From Paraspadella gotoi (lineage: Eukaryota > Chaetognatha), in NCBI GenBank assembly GCA_051294375.1, contig CM119271.1:11110341-11174340 (forward strand): DNA of 64,000 bases, written 5' to 3'. Within the stretch, counting starts at the first letter, position 1, and the number at the start of each line of letters is the position of its first letter. Made by a program: the position numbers and the translations under genes. Of this stretch, positions 34,415 to 44,867 are shown in pieces. The notes beneath the pieces were generated by a model, which had not been told where the DNA came from, did no database searches, and was given only the letters and a program-made list of their open reading frames with translations.

Positions 34415-34644
34415 CAACAGGCAGCACTCTCGTCCCCATATCAACAGGCGGCACTTTTACTTTCCGATCAACAGGCGTCACTCATAGCGGGAAGAAATTA
34501 GAACGGGCGGCAACCACTTGCCCGTATCAACAGGCCGAACTCCTATTCCCCGTTTCAACAGGCGGCACTCACGTCTCAGGATGAACAGGCGAGACACCCT
34601 TTCTTGGATCAGCAGGCGGCAATCACGTTCCCCGGATCAACAGG
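34415..34644 (+). repeat. 27-bp CAACAGGCGGCAC array, cleanest copy
   Basis: Unit starts at 34415, 34442, 34469, about 34500, 34527, 34556, 34583, 34610 and 34638, i.e. steps of 27, 27, 31, 27, 29, 27, 27 and 28 bp. The core is CAACAGGCGGCAC (variants GAACAGG, CAGCAGG); the other half of each unit differs from unit to unit and often ends in GGAT or CCGAT. Confidence 0.9.
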
Positions 34645-35377
34645 CCTTCTAATTCGCATCCGATATTTCGCTCGCGTCTGGAGGAAAAAAAAATCTCCGT
34701 TGTTGTTGTCGTCGTCGTCAGAGTCGTCATCGTCGTCGACTTCGCAACGATAGACCCAAAGGATTTTACACCAAGCGACATCCGGAAAATTCTCAAAAGA
34801 AAAAAAATAAATAGATGAAAATTTTAGAGAAAATCAGATGGAAAAAAAATGCCACGGAATTAATTTGATTAATGTTTTATAGTTTAATTGAGCTTAAAAC
34901 TATAGTATATCTGGGAATTGGACGTTAAAATGTGCCCAGTATTATCTTGCCTTTCCTTGACATACCTAATCTGCCTTGTCTGGCCTTGATTTGCTTTAAA
35001 TTCTACCCCGACCTCCTTGTCCTTGATTTACCTTGCATAGCCTTTTGTTCCCATGCCTTGCCATGCCTTGCCTTAACTCTCCCTGCCATACTTTTGACTT
35101 GAACGGCCCTGAACCTCCCAGGACACGTTTCACGGCGGCTAGAAGGGATTAAAAAAGTAGCGGATAGACATCTTGAGCCCTACTATTAGCCTTATACACA
35201 GCCTTGCCTCGCCTTGCCTTCCGCACTGAATTGTATCAATCGCTATAAGAAATTCTCTCTTGAAACCCGAAGAGGTTTTTCTCTACAAAGCCGAAGGAAT
35301 TTTTCCGTTAGGCGGAGCGAGCGTCGAGTGGCGCGCGAAAATTCGAGGACTGGAATGGAAATTTTAATGAGAAGAGA

Positions 35378-35647
35378 GCTCCCCTTTCCTTTCCTTTCCT
35401 CCCCTTTCCTTTCCTTCGCTCCCCTTTCCTTTCCTTTCCGCTTTCCTCCCCTTTCCTTTCCTTCCTTCCCTTTCCTTTCCTTTCCTCCCTTTTCTCTTCC
35501 CTTTCACTCCCCTTTCCTTTTCATTTCCTTCCCTTTTCCTTTCCTTTCCTCCACTTTCCTCCCTTTCTTTCCTTTCCTGCGCCTCAACCTCGAGAGGATT
35601 CGCGCGCGACCAAGATTGTAGCGCCTTAGATCTCTCCTCTCTCTCCT

Positions 35648-35683
<36 letters not shown>

Positions 35684-35768
35684 CCTCTCTCTTTCTTCTT
35701 TCTCCCACCCTTCTCTCTCTCTCGCTCACTCTGGCGATTGCACCAATTTTTAATTTGTGCTTAAGAAT

Positions 35769-35803
<35 letters not shown>

Positions 35804-35837
35804 CTCTCTCTCTCTTCCTCTCTCTCTTCTCTCTTTC
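35378..35837 (-). repeat. Inverted GA/GGAAA segment in copy C2
   Basis: Compared with 14340-14880, this segment is reversed: (CCTTT)n first, then CAACCTCGAGAGGATTCG, then CT tracts with a unique AATTTTTAATTTGTGC insert. The left junction is GAAGAGAG|CTCCCC at about 35378; the right end meets a 35-N gap, after which (GGAAA)n continues in the normal orientation (35873-35920). Confidence 0.85.
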
Positions 35838-37795
35838 NNNNNNNNNNNNNNNNNNNNNNNNNNNNNNNNNNNGGAAAGGAAAGGAAAGGGGAGGAAAGGA
35901 AAGGAAAAGGGAGGAAAGCCCCGGCGCCGCAACGAGAAAATTTATGAGACAAGATTTGCGCCTGAGTTCCCCATCTGATTAGAGTAATTGATTAAACGAA
36001 ACCTTGAAACATTTTCAAATTAATATCGGAACGAAGAGGAAATTATACGTTAAATTTTCTTTTTAAACGAAATATACCAAACTATCAATGTGATGTTGAC
36101 TACCAAACTAGACGTTGTTCAATTATACAACTGCGTTTAAAAAAATTTAAAAGGCGATTAAAACGAAATATTTGTTTAAAATTTAAATCTTTGTGGATTT
36201 AAGTTTTAATACTTAAGTTTTACCACTTAAGTATTTATGACTCTATAAATGAGTATTTTTTCCAAATACTATATCCTATATAGTATATAGAAATTACAAT
36301 ATTAAACCTATGCGATCTTGAGTGGGAGTAAGTGAGTGTGCCCGAGTTCACGTATTACAATTTTCTTTAAAAATGACATTGCCAAAAATCAGTCGTCTGT
36401 CAACATTCCCTCCCACTCTCCCCAGAGGAAGCCTCTTTGAAAAAAGGGGGGCGCCAAGCGAAGGGGCGCGACCCTAGCGTGACGACGGCGTAACAAGCGG
36501 ACGTCTCGCGCGCGGCGGGCGCCGGTCGCGCGTCACGNNNNNNNNNNNNNNNNNNNNNNNNNNNNNNNNNNNNNNNNNNNNNNNNNNNNNNNNNNNNNNN
36601 NNNNNNNNNNNNNNNNNNNNNNNNNNNNNNNNNNNNNNNNNNNNNNNNNNNNNNNNNNNNNNNNNNNNNNNNNNNNNNNNNNNNNNNNNNNNNNNNNNNN
36701 NNNNNNNNNNNNNNNNNNNNNNNNNNNNNNNNNNNNNNNNNNNNNNNTTTTTTTTTTGGTGACAAAAGTTGACTTTTTGTTTTATTTTTTCTGGTTTTGT
36801 TGTCGAGAAAAAAAAGGGAGAAAAAAAAAGACGACTGTCGCGCCCTCTGTGCTTAGGATTTGTAGATTTATTTCGAGAAACAAAAGGCAATCTCGCGCCT
36901 CAAAAGATTACAATTTACATAACAAAAGAGAAAGAAAGATTTAGACTGAACAAAATGAGATGAAACGATTAGTAGAAATCAGAAGAGCTAATGGAATCGA
37001 ATTGGTTTTATTGTAGGACAATGTGGCATTCATTTTTATGGGGAGATACCTCAAGATAAACCGTAAACAAAACAATACTAAAAAAAATCAGGTGATTTTT
37101 TTTGGATAGAGGGACCAAAACAAATTTCCTTTCCCAAATAATAGTATTACTCAGAATCCCCGCTAAATATGTGGANNNNNNNNNNNNNNNNNNNNNNNNN
37201 NNNNNNNNNNNNNNNNNNNNNNNNNNNNNNNNNNNNNNNNNNNNNNNNNNNNNNNNNNNNNNNNNNNNNNNNNNNNNNNNNNNNNNNNNNNNNNNNNNNN
37301 NNNNNNNNNNNNNNNNNNNNNNNNNNNNNNNNNNNNNNNNNNNNNNNNNNNNNNNNNNNNNNNNNNNNNNNNNNNNNNNNNNNNNNNNNNNNNNNNNNNN
37401 NNNNNNNNNNNNNNNNNNNNNNNNNNNNNNNNNNNNNNNNNNNNNNNNNNNNNNNNNNNNNNNNNNNNNNNNNNNNNNNNNNNNNNNNNNNNNNNNNNNN
37501 NNNNNNNNNNNNNNNNNNNNNNNNNNNNNNNNNNNNNNNNNNNNNNNNNNNNNNNNNNNNNNNNNNNNNNNNNNNNNNNNNNNNNNNNNNNNNNNNNNNN
37601 NNNNNNNNNNNNNNNNNNNNNNNNNNNNNNNNNNNNNNNNNNNNNNNNNNNNNNNNNNNNNNNNNNNNNNNNNNNNNNNNNNNNNNNNNNNNNNNNNNNN
37701 NNNNNNNNNNNNNNNNNNNNNNNNNNNNNNNNNNNNNNNNNNNNNNNNNNNNNNNNNNNNNNNNNNNNNNNNNNNNNNNNNNNNNNNNNNNNNNN

Positions 37796-38497
37796 TCTTT
37801 CCTTTCTTTCTGCTCCTCGAGTTTACAAAATCTTTCCTTCCAGTCCATTTTTTTTCTTCTCTTCTTTTTTTAATTTATTTCCTTTCTTTTCCTTTCGTTT
37901 TTATTCTTTTTTTATTTTCTATTCGATTCTATTCTATTCTATTCTATTCTATTCTATTCTATTCTATTCTATTCTATTCTATTCTATTCTATTCTATTCT
38001 ATTCTTTTCTATTCTATTTTATTCTATTTTTTCTTTTCTTTTCTTTTCTTTTCTTTTCTTTTCTTTTCTTTTCTTTTCTTTTCTTTTCTTTTTTTTCTTT
38101 TCTTTTCTTTTCTTTTCTTTTCTTTTCTTTTCTTTTCTTTTCTTTCTTTTCTTTTCTTTTCTTTTCTTTTCTTTTCTTTTCTTTTCTTTTCTTTTCGTTT
38201 ATTTTTTATTTTCTTTTCTTTACTTTTTTCCTTACTTCCTTTTGTTTGAATTTTTTTGTTAATTTATTATTTTATTAATTCATTCATCCATCCGTCCGTC
38301 CGTCAATCCGTCCCACCAAAATCTTTTTCCTCTTTTTTTATGAGGGAAGTTCCGAGGCGATTACCGGCGGGACAAAGCTTGCTATTTATCGGCATTGCTT
38401 GGTATTGATTAAAACCCGGTCGCAATTTTGTCGTTTATCGGAATTGATGTAAAGAGGGCGTTGCTCTATACTAAATGGAATCGTTAGGGCCGAAATT

Positions 38498-38582
<85 letters not shown>

Positions 38583-39417
38583 ATCCATGTTAACGATTCA
38601 ATGTAGCGAGATAAAAAAGAAAATATTTAAGACGCCGAAGGTCAGAACAGGAAAGACGAAAAAACGTATCACAAAAATTTGGTCACGGATAAAAAGAAGA
38701 GACAAAATTATTTTCTTAGTAAGTTCGTCTTTGTATCGAATCGACTTTTCTTTTCTTTTCTTTTCTTTTCTTTTCTTTTCTTTTCTTTTCTTTCTTTTCT
38801 TTTCTTTTCTTTTCTTTTCTTTTCTTTTCTTTTCTTTTCTTTTCCTTTTTTTCTTTTCTTTTCTTTTCTTATCCTTTGATTTCTTTCTCTTATTCTCCTC
38901 CTTTGTCTTGTCTTGTCTTGTCTTGTCTTGTCTTGTCTTCTCATCTCTTCTCTTCTCTCCTCTTCTTTTCTTTTCTCTTCTTTTCCTTTGTTTTCTTTCT
39001 CTTATTCTCCTCCTTTGTCTTGTCTTGTCTTNNNNNNNNNNNNNNNNNNNNNNNNNNNNNNNNNNNNNNNNNNNNNNNNNNNNNNNNNNNNNNNNNNNNN
39101 NNNNNNNNNNNNNNNNNNNNNNNNNNNNNNNNNNNNNNNNNNNNNNNNNNNNNNNNNNNNNNNNNNNNNNNNNNNNNNNNNNNNNNNNNNNNNNNNNNNN
39201 NNNNNNNNNNNNNNNNNNNNNNNNNNNNNNNNNNNNNNNNNNNNNNNNNNNNNNNNNNNGTCTTCTCATCTCTTCTCTTCTCTCCTCTTCTTTTCTCTTC
39301 TCTTTTCTTTCATCCTTCAGTCTTCTCGTTTCCTACTCGCCGTACTTTATTTTATTTCTTTAACCCCTATTACTGTCTCTCTCTCCCTATCTCTCTCTCT
39401 CTCTCTTTCCCTCTCCC
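37796..39417 (+). repeat. Polypyrimidine megatract, copy C2
   Basis: Contains perfect (ATTCT)16 at 37926-38005, (TTTTC)n at 38033-38195, perfect (CT)n at 38501-38578, (TTTTC)n at 38750-38870 and (GTCTT)7 at 38905-38939. More regular than the copy A version. Gaps at 37176-37795 and 39032-39259 interrupt it. Confidence 0.95.
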
Positions 39418-39761
39418 NNNNNNNNNNNNNNNNNNNNNNNNNNNNNNNNNNNNNNNNNNNNNNNNNNNNNNNNNNNNNNNNNNNNNNNNNNNNNNNNNNN
39501 NNNNNNNNNNNNNNNNNNNNNNNNNNNNNNNNNNNNNNNNNNNNNNNNNNNNNNNNNNNNNNNNNNNNNNNNNNNNNNNNNNNNNNNNNNNNNNNNNNNN
39601 NNNNNNNNNNNNNNNNNNNNNNNNNNNNNNNNNNNNNNNNNNNNNNNNNNNNNNNNNNNNNNNNNNNNNNNNNNNNNNNNNNNNNNNNNNNNNNNNNNNN
39701 NNNNNNNNNNNNNNNNNNNNNNNNNNNNNNNNNNNNNNNNNNNNNNNNNNNNNNNNNNNNN

Positions 39762-39797
<36 letters not shown>

Positions 39798-40005
39798 TAC
39801 AATCTTTTCGTCGTTATCGTCGTCGTTATCGTCGTCGTTATCGTCATCATCGTCATTAAGGTCGTCCTCTTCCTCCTCCTCCTCCTCCTCCTCCTCGCCA
39901 AACCGGAAGTGCTTCAACCCTTTGGTCACCGCCCCTCCATTTATTACTCGACCCGGCGGTCTGGATCCTGAGCGGCGTCGGGCGGCGTCGGGCGGCGTCG
40001 GGCAG
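39762..40005 (+). repeat. Cluster of trinucleotide and 10-bp repeats
   Basis: (ATC)12 at 39762-39797, interrupted (CGT)n to 39850, (CCT)n at 39866-39897, and three units of GGCGTCGGGC at 39973-40002. Asp- or Val-rich frames across it are products of the repeats. Confidence 0.9.
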
Positions 40006-40369
40006 GAACGGGTGCCGACTTAGCTCACCCCTGACGAATGTCCCGCCCATCGATTTCTCGCCGGTAGAGAGAGAGAGTATAGAGAGAGAGAAAGAGAGAG
40101 GGTGAGAGAGAGAGAGAGAGACCCGGGATCTTTTCTCTTTCTTCTTCTTTCTTTTCCTCTNNNNNNNNNNNNNNNNNNNNNNNNNNNNNNNNNNNNNNNN
40201 NNNNNNNNNNNNNNNNNNNNNNNNNNNNNNNNNNNNNNNNNNNNNNNNNNNNNNNNNNNNNNNNNNNNNNNNNNNNNNNNNNNNNNNNNNNNNNNNNNNN
40301 NNNNNNNNNNNNNNNNNNNNNNNNNNNNNNNNNNNNNNNNNNNNNNNNNNNNNNNNNNNNNNNNNNNNN

Positions 40370-40641
40370 TTGTCCGTCAGGTGGCGTTGAATGTCGTCAT
40401 CTTTTGCGGTTTCTGGTATAATTTCGATCATTGCACGAGTCATCACTCGAATAGATATCAATCCTTCGGTTTTAAACCCTTGGGAAAAGCCATCGGCTCA
40501 TGACCATTTGGTCGAGGGATTGATCCAATCGAGATACCGAGAACGGATGAAGATCAACCGGAAAAAAAAATATAGAGCTTGTTTCTCAGCCTCAGAATCT
40601 TTATCCACATCGTTGGGTGACCCTTGATCGAAATCTGGCAT
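40370..40641 (-). pseudogene. Interrupted ORF, unknown protein (truncated by gap)
   Basis: On the minus strand an ATG at 40641-40639 (AAAATGC context, A at -3) opens a frame of 47 codons, broken by one TGA at 40500-40498, and then open for 42 more codons to the N gap at 40369. The first 20 residues are acidic (MPDFDQGSPNDVDKDSEAEK); the part after the stop includes GLISIRVMTRAMIEIIPETA. A nine-base poly-A run at 40561-40569 lies inside, so a length error there could change the frame. About 90 codons with a single stop and protein-like composition suggests a real exon, a pseudogene or a decayed transposon ORF. I recognise no family. Confidence 0.3.
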
Positions 40642-40732
40642 TTTAAAATTTGCCGTCACCTTTCCAAAAGAGAGAAGTTAACTCGTAAGTCTTTAAAATG
40701 AGATGCATGTTAAATTTCCAACGCTTCCTCGA

Positions 40733-40800
40733 TGACGAGGATCGAACCCGCGACCTTCAGACTCCCAACACTCGAACCTCCCTCGACTAGACGCCACCGA
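40733..40800 (-). mobile_element. tRNA-like sequence, probable SINE head
   Basis: Minus strand carries TGGCGTCTAGTCGAGGG (40797-40781), close to a pol III A box, and GGTTCGATCCT (40748-40738), close to the B box GGTTCGANTCC, at tRNA-like spacing. The T arm folds with wobble pairs, but the acceptor arms do not pair and the anticodon arm is imperfect, so it is not an intact tRNA. A tRNA-derived SINE head or tRNA pseudogene fits. It sits beside a 973-N gap (40818-41790). Confidence 0.45.
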
Positions 40801-40817
40801 GGGTCCACATGCGATCC

Positions 40818-41790
40818 NNNNNNNNNNNNNNNNNNNNNNNNNNNNNNNNNNNNNNNNNNNNNNNNNNNNNNNNNNNNNNNNNNNNNNNNNNNNNNNNNNN
40901 NNNNNNNNNNNNNNNNNNNNNNNNNNNNNNNNNNNNNNNNNNNNNNNNNNNNNNNNNNNNNNNNNNNNNNNNNNNNNNNNNNNNNNNNNNNNNNNNNNNN
41001 NNNNNNNNNNNNNNNNNNNNNNNNNNNNNNNNNNNNNNNNNNNNNNNNNNNNNNNNNNNNNNNNNNNNNNNNNNNNNNNNNNNNNNNNNNNNNNNNNNNN
41101 NNNNNNNNNNNNNNNNNNNNNNNNNNNNNNNNNNNNNNNNNNNNNNNNNNNNNNNNNNNNNNNNNNNNNNNNNNNNNNNNNNNNNNNNNNNNNNNNNNNN
41201 NNNNNNNNNNNNNNNNNNNNNNNNNNNNNNNNNNNNNNNNNNNNNNNNNNNNNNNNNNNNNNNNNNNNNNNNNNNNNNNNNNNNNNNNNNNNNNNNNNNN
41301 NNNNNNNNNNNNNNNNNNNNNNNNNNNNNNNNNNNNNNNNNNNNNNNNNNNNNNNNNNNNNNNNNNNNNNNNNNNNNNNNNNNNNNNNNNNNNNNNNNNN
41401 NNNNNNNNNNNNNNNNNNNNNNNNNNNNNNNNNNNNNNNNNNNNNNNNNNNNNNNNNNNNNNNNNNNNNNNNNNNNNNNNNNNNNNNNNNNNNNNNNNNN
41501 NNNNNNNNNNNNNNNNNNNNNNNNNNNNNNNNNNNNNNNNNNNNNNNNNNNNNNNNNNNNNNNNNNNNNNNNNNNNNNNNNNNNNNNNNNNNNNNNNNNN
41601 NNNNNNNNNNNNNNNNNNNNNNNNNNNNNNNNNNNNNNNNNNNNNNNNNNNNNNNNNNNNNNNNNNNNNNNNNNNNNNNNNNNNNNNNNNNNNNNNNNNN
41701 NNNNNNNNNNNNNNNNNNNNNNNNNNNNNNNNNNNNNNNNNNNNNNNNNNNNNNNNNNNNNNNNNNNNNNNNNNNNNNNNNNNNNNNNNN
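40818..41790. other. Assembly gap (973 N)
   Basis: Largest gap of the window; nothing can be said of its content. Confidence 0.99.
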
Positions 41791-42310
41791 CTCAAATAAA
41801 TAATGGTTGAGTGACTGTTAGAGAATATGATTTGAGAGATAGATCAGTGACGTTTAAAAAAAGGTAGTACTATTATTTTTTTTAAATTTTAACAATAAAT
41901 TGGTTAAAAATAACAAAAAATTTGTTTAGAGATTTTAGTAATAACTTTTATCGAACTTTTAAAGCTCTTTCATGCCACAGTCGGGTTAAGTGTCTCGTCC
42001 TTTTTATTTGCCAGAAACAAGGCAAGAAACCGGGACCTGCTAGTTGGGAGGGGAACGATTTGCATTTGGGTCCAATGATATTTCATAATTCTTTACTTTA
42101 TACATTTCCTTGTTTATTTATAATTTATCATTATTTATTTTTATCATTTATTATTTATTATCGGCTTGAGTCCGAATCGCACCGCAGTCACCATGTTTTT
42201 TTTCTTAAAAAACTTTATCAACTTTTTGTCACAATCTTTTTCTATTTTTTTTTGGTCCCTTTTTCCTTTTTGGAAAAATCGTTTTCGTCTTCAAACGTTT
42301 CGTCACTCGC
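41791..42310. other. AT-rich DNA, no supported gene
   Basis: Unique AT-rich sequence. The 133-codon frame from 41922 is not started by a convincing ATG context and is Phe/Leu/Ser-rich; I see no domain. Confidence 0.5.
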
Positions 42311-42315
42311 TAATC

Positions 42316-42516
42316 GAGATTAGATTATATAAGATTAGATTAGATTAGAATAGATTAGATTACATTAGAATAGATTATATAAGATTAGATTAAAATAGAT
42401 TAGATTAGATTATATTAGAATAGATTATTTAAGATTAGATTAGATTAGATTATATTACATTAGATTATATTATATAAGATTAGATTAGAATAGAATAGAT
42501 TAGATTAGATTAGATT
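42316..42516 (+). repeat. (TTAGA)n array with 50-bp higher-order period
   Basis: Pentamers TTAGA with variants TATAT, ACATT and GAATA. The marker TAGATTATWT-AAGATTAGAT starts at 42321, 42371 and 42421, exactly 50 bp apart, and TATATAAGATTAG returns near 42471. So groups of ten pentamers were copied together. Confidence 0.9.
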
Positions 42517-42547
42517 CCTGACGATAGATATTACCAGGTCGTTCGCT

Positions 42548-42734
42548 GTTTCGTCGACGTCGTCGTCGTCGTCGTCGTCCTCGTCGTCCCTCCTCACACA
42601 GTTGCCCGTCTTTATATCTAAGTTTTCCTCTTCCCCGTAGTTTGAACCATTTATCTTTCGAGGAAAAACCACTGTGCTCGAAAAATGGAAATGTTTTTGC
42701 CGCCTACTTTGCCCACTTTTTTATCGCTTTTCCT

Positions 42735-42800
<66 letters not shown>
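42548..42800 (+). repeat. (CGT)n and long (CT)n microsatellites
   Basis: (CGT)n at 42551-42585 and an uninterrupted (CT)n of about 58 bp at 42739-42797. Confidence 0.95.
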
Positions 42801-42801
<1 letters not shown>

Positions 42802-42839
42802 CGCTCTACCAATTCATTTTTTTTCTCTCTCTCCCACTT

Positions 42840-43780
42840 TTTTTTTAACCGCCGCCGTAAAAGTTCCTGCATTTCCAAGGCGATTATCAATAATATATCA
42901 CGGATTGTTAGACCATATTGTTACCATATCAACGGTTGTCTTATCGTTTTACTGAATTTTATTTCCGTATCGTCCTCAGAAAACTGAACTTAAAATTGTA
43001 ATTTTATATTGTCTACTTAATCTAAGTTAAAAAAGAATTTTAATAATATTTCCTTTAAAAAAATAATATGTAATGTATTTATGTATATCATTTAATATCC
43101 GTAAAAAATGTACATAAAATTCAAAAAGGATGTTTTTTTTTAAATTTTCGAGCGAGCGGATTTATAAGTCAGATGGAAATATTTCAATTTTTTTTAAAAT
43201 CAGAAAAAAAAGTTTGGTCTTTTTTCTCGGGTTAACCGTAAAGCCAAGGGGCATTTTTGGGCTTGCAGAGTTCACTAGGAGCGCGCCGGGAATAATTTCT
43301 TTAGATCGTATAGCATGACATGATAGATTATTATGGCATGTCAATTTAAAGCTTTTGCCTTTCCCAGTGTTAACCGGTTACCCTGTTACCCTGATCTGAG
43401 GGTTTTGTCAAACTTTCTATCCTTAGGCCAGTGTCTTTCCGGAAGGTTCGATATTTCAAAAGTTTCTGCCTAATGTCTGTGGTACTACATATTTCGGACT
43501 ATACTTTATATTGCAATCAATCCCAGAGTCAACCCAAGAGTCATAGGATTCCTGGAATAATGTCGTTCCTAGTCTTCTGCGTCATTAGCTGGAGTTTCGG
43601 ACAGACTAGATATATTTTAAAATTTTGTAGACTTTAGCTTTTAACCTAAACCCGGAATTATGGTCCTTCTTAAAGTCCAGACACTACCCCTTCCCCCCAA
43701 CCACCCCGTGGGGACGTAGAGTTCCCCGAGTCTCCCTTTTTTCTTTTTTCTACCCTCCCCTCCCACTCTCCGGTTTTTTT
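42840..43780. other. Mostly unique DNA, no supported gene
   Basis: AT-rich DNA to 43250, then more balanced sequence to 43640. ORFs of 60-68 codons are not convincing. A (GTC)n tract follows at 43791-43822. Confidence 0.5.
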
Positions 43781-43924
43781 TTCCCGTCGTGTTCGTCGTC
43801 GTCGTCGTCGTCGTCGTCGTCATCGGCAGAAGGAAAAAGTCTGAAATTTCCCTCGACGCTCGGGGATCATTTGTCAGGACGGCGACGCCTAACAACGACT
43901 CGCTCGAGGGCCGCGTCGAGATGT

Positions 43925-44400
43925 TGTGGGGGATGGGGGACGTTGGGGGATGTGGAGAATAGTGGGTAGTAGAGAGTTTTTTTGGTAATTTTAACCTACT
44001 TTATGACATAATTTTTTAAAAAAGTTTATATTTTCGAGGAATTTGAATCTGGATTCGGAGAAGTAGAGGGTTGTGGGGAAGGATGGTTTGAGGATGTGGG
44101 TAGAAATAGAGTTGTGGGTTTGGAAGGGGGATGTGGAGGCGACAGAGAGTTGAAGGGAGTAAGAAGGCTGTCCAAGGGGAGATGTGGAAGAAAGAGATTT
44201 TTGGAAGAAATAGTGATGTGGGTTTTTGAGGATGTGGGTAGAAAGAGGGATGTGGGGAGCAAGGAGGATGTGGATTGGGAAGGGAATCGAGTTCCGTTGT
44301 GGGGACGAGGGAAAATGAAAAGGGGGAAAAGGGATGTGGGCAGAAGAATGAAAGGAGTAAGTGGATGTGGATATAAAAAAGTTGTGGAGTCGAGAGTTTG
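43925..44400 (+). repeat. G-rich GGATGTGG minisatellite
   Basis: Irregularly spaced GGATGTGG, GATGTGGG and GTTGTGG units (15 or more). A related array, with units such as AGGGATGTGGAAA, is at 57190-57320. Both lie next to dispersed repeat X. Confidence 0.75.
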
Positions 44401-44638
44401 AGTTGGGAGAAAGAGGAAAATTTTTTTGGGGGGGAAATGAAACCGGAATTAAAAAGGGATTGTTTTAATAGATTTAAGGAACAGAGAAGAAAGTAGAATG
44501 TAGGTCCAATTGTCTCAGAGTAAAGGTAAGGTGAGGAATTGTTGGAGGTAAGTTTATTTAAGGGCGAAAGGTAATGAGCGGGTAAGAGGATTCTTTAAAA
44601 GTGGGATTGTCCAATGTCCATAAGACGTAGGACTGTGG

Positions 44639-44830
44639 CATAAAACTGGTAAAACCAATATAAAATTAATCCATTAATTGACTAAATACGCTATCTTGCC
44701 CCTGATTCTGGACAGGTCGTGATGGTTCAAGGCCTCCATCACTCTTGCAAGCTTTCAATCAAGACTCTCTAACAGTCTCGTTTATTCATTCCCAGAGTGC
44801 CTGGCTTCCCTATCGATAAAGTGATATATG
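44639..44830 (-). repeat. Dispersed repeat X (LTR-like), copy 2
   Basis: Shares CTTGCCCCTGA, GATGGTTCAAGGCCTCCAT, CTTGCAAGC, ACTCTCTAACAGTCTCGT, TTATTCATTCCCAGA and TGGCTTCCCTATCGATAA with copies at 48800-49015, 56838-57061 and 62276-62500. Across copies the run AATAAAGACTCTCTCACAGTC then CATTCCCACA then TTGGCTTCC resembles an LTR polyadenylation signal, U5 end in CA and a primer-binding site read on the plus strand. Orientation as mobile element is therefore uncertain; the minus sign is relative to the 62.3-kb copy. Confidence 0.6.
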
Positions 44831-44867
44831 ATGTTTAGAAAACTTTTTCAATTGTATAAAAAGGACC

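Larger units (their letters stand above)
34091..39417 (+). repeat. Composite repeat, cleaner forward copy C2
   Basis: Equivalent to about 12.85-18.37 kb of copy A. It starts over where C1 had already reached the equivalent of 14.5 kb, so a 1.6-kb part is present twice in tandem. Gaps: 35838-35872, 36538-36747, 37176-37795, 39032-39259. Confidence 0.85.

Noticed and set aside
34415-34644. CRISPR-like look of the 27-bp array (constant head, variable tail)
   Set aside because: Heads are only about 13 nt and imperfect, tails about 14 nt, tails are identical in order in three copies, the setting is eukaryotic microsatellite DNA and no cas gene is present.
37102-38262. 386-codon ORF and other ORFs crossing N runs
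   Set aside because: Most of their length is N or polypyrimidine; they carry no coding evidence.
42316-42516. Interstitial telomere
   Set aside because: The unit is TTAGA, not TTAGG or TTAGGG, and no true telomere unit is interspersed.
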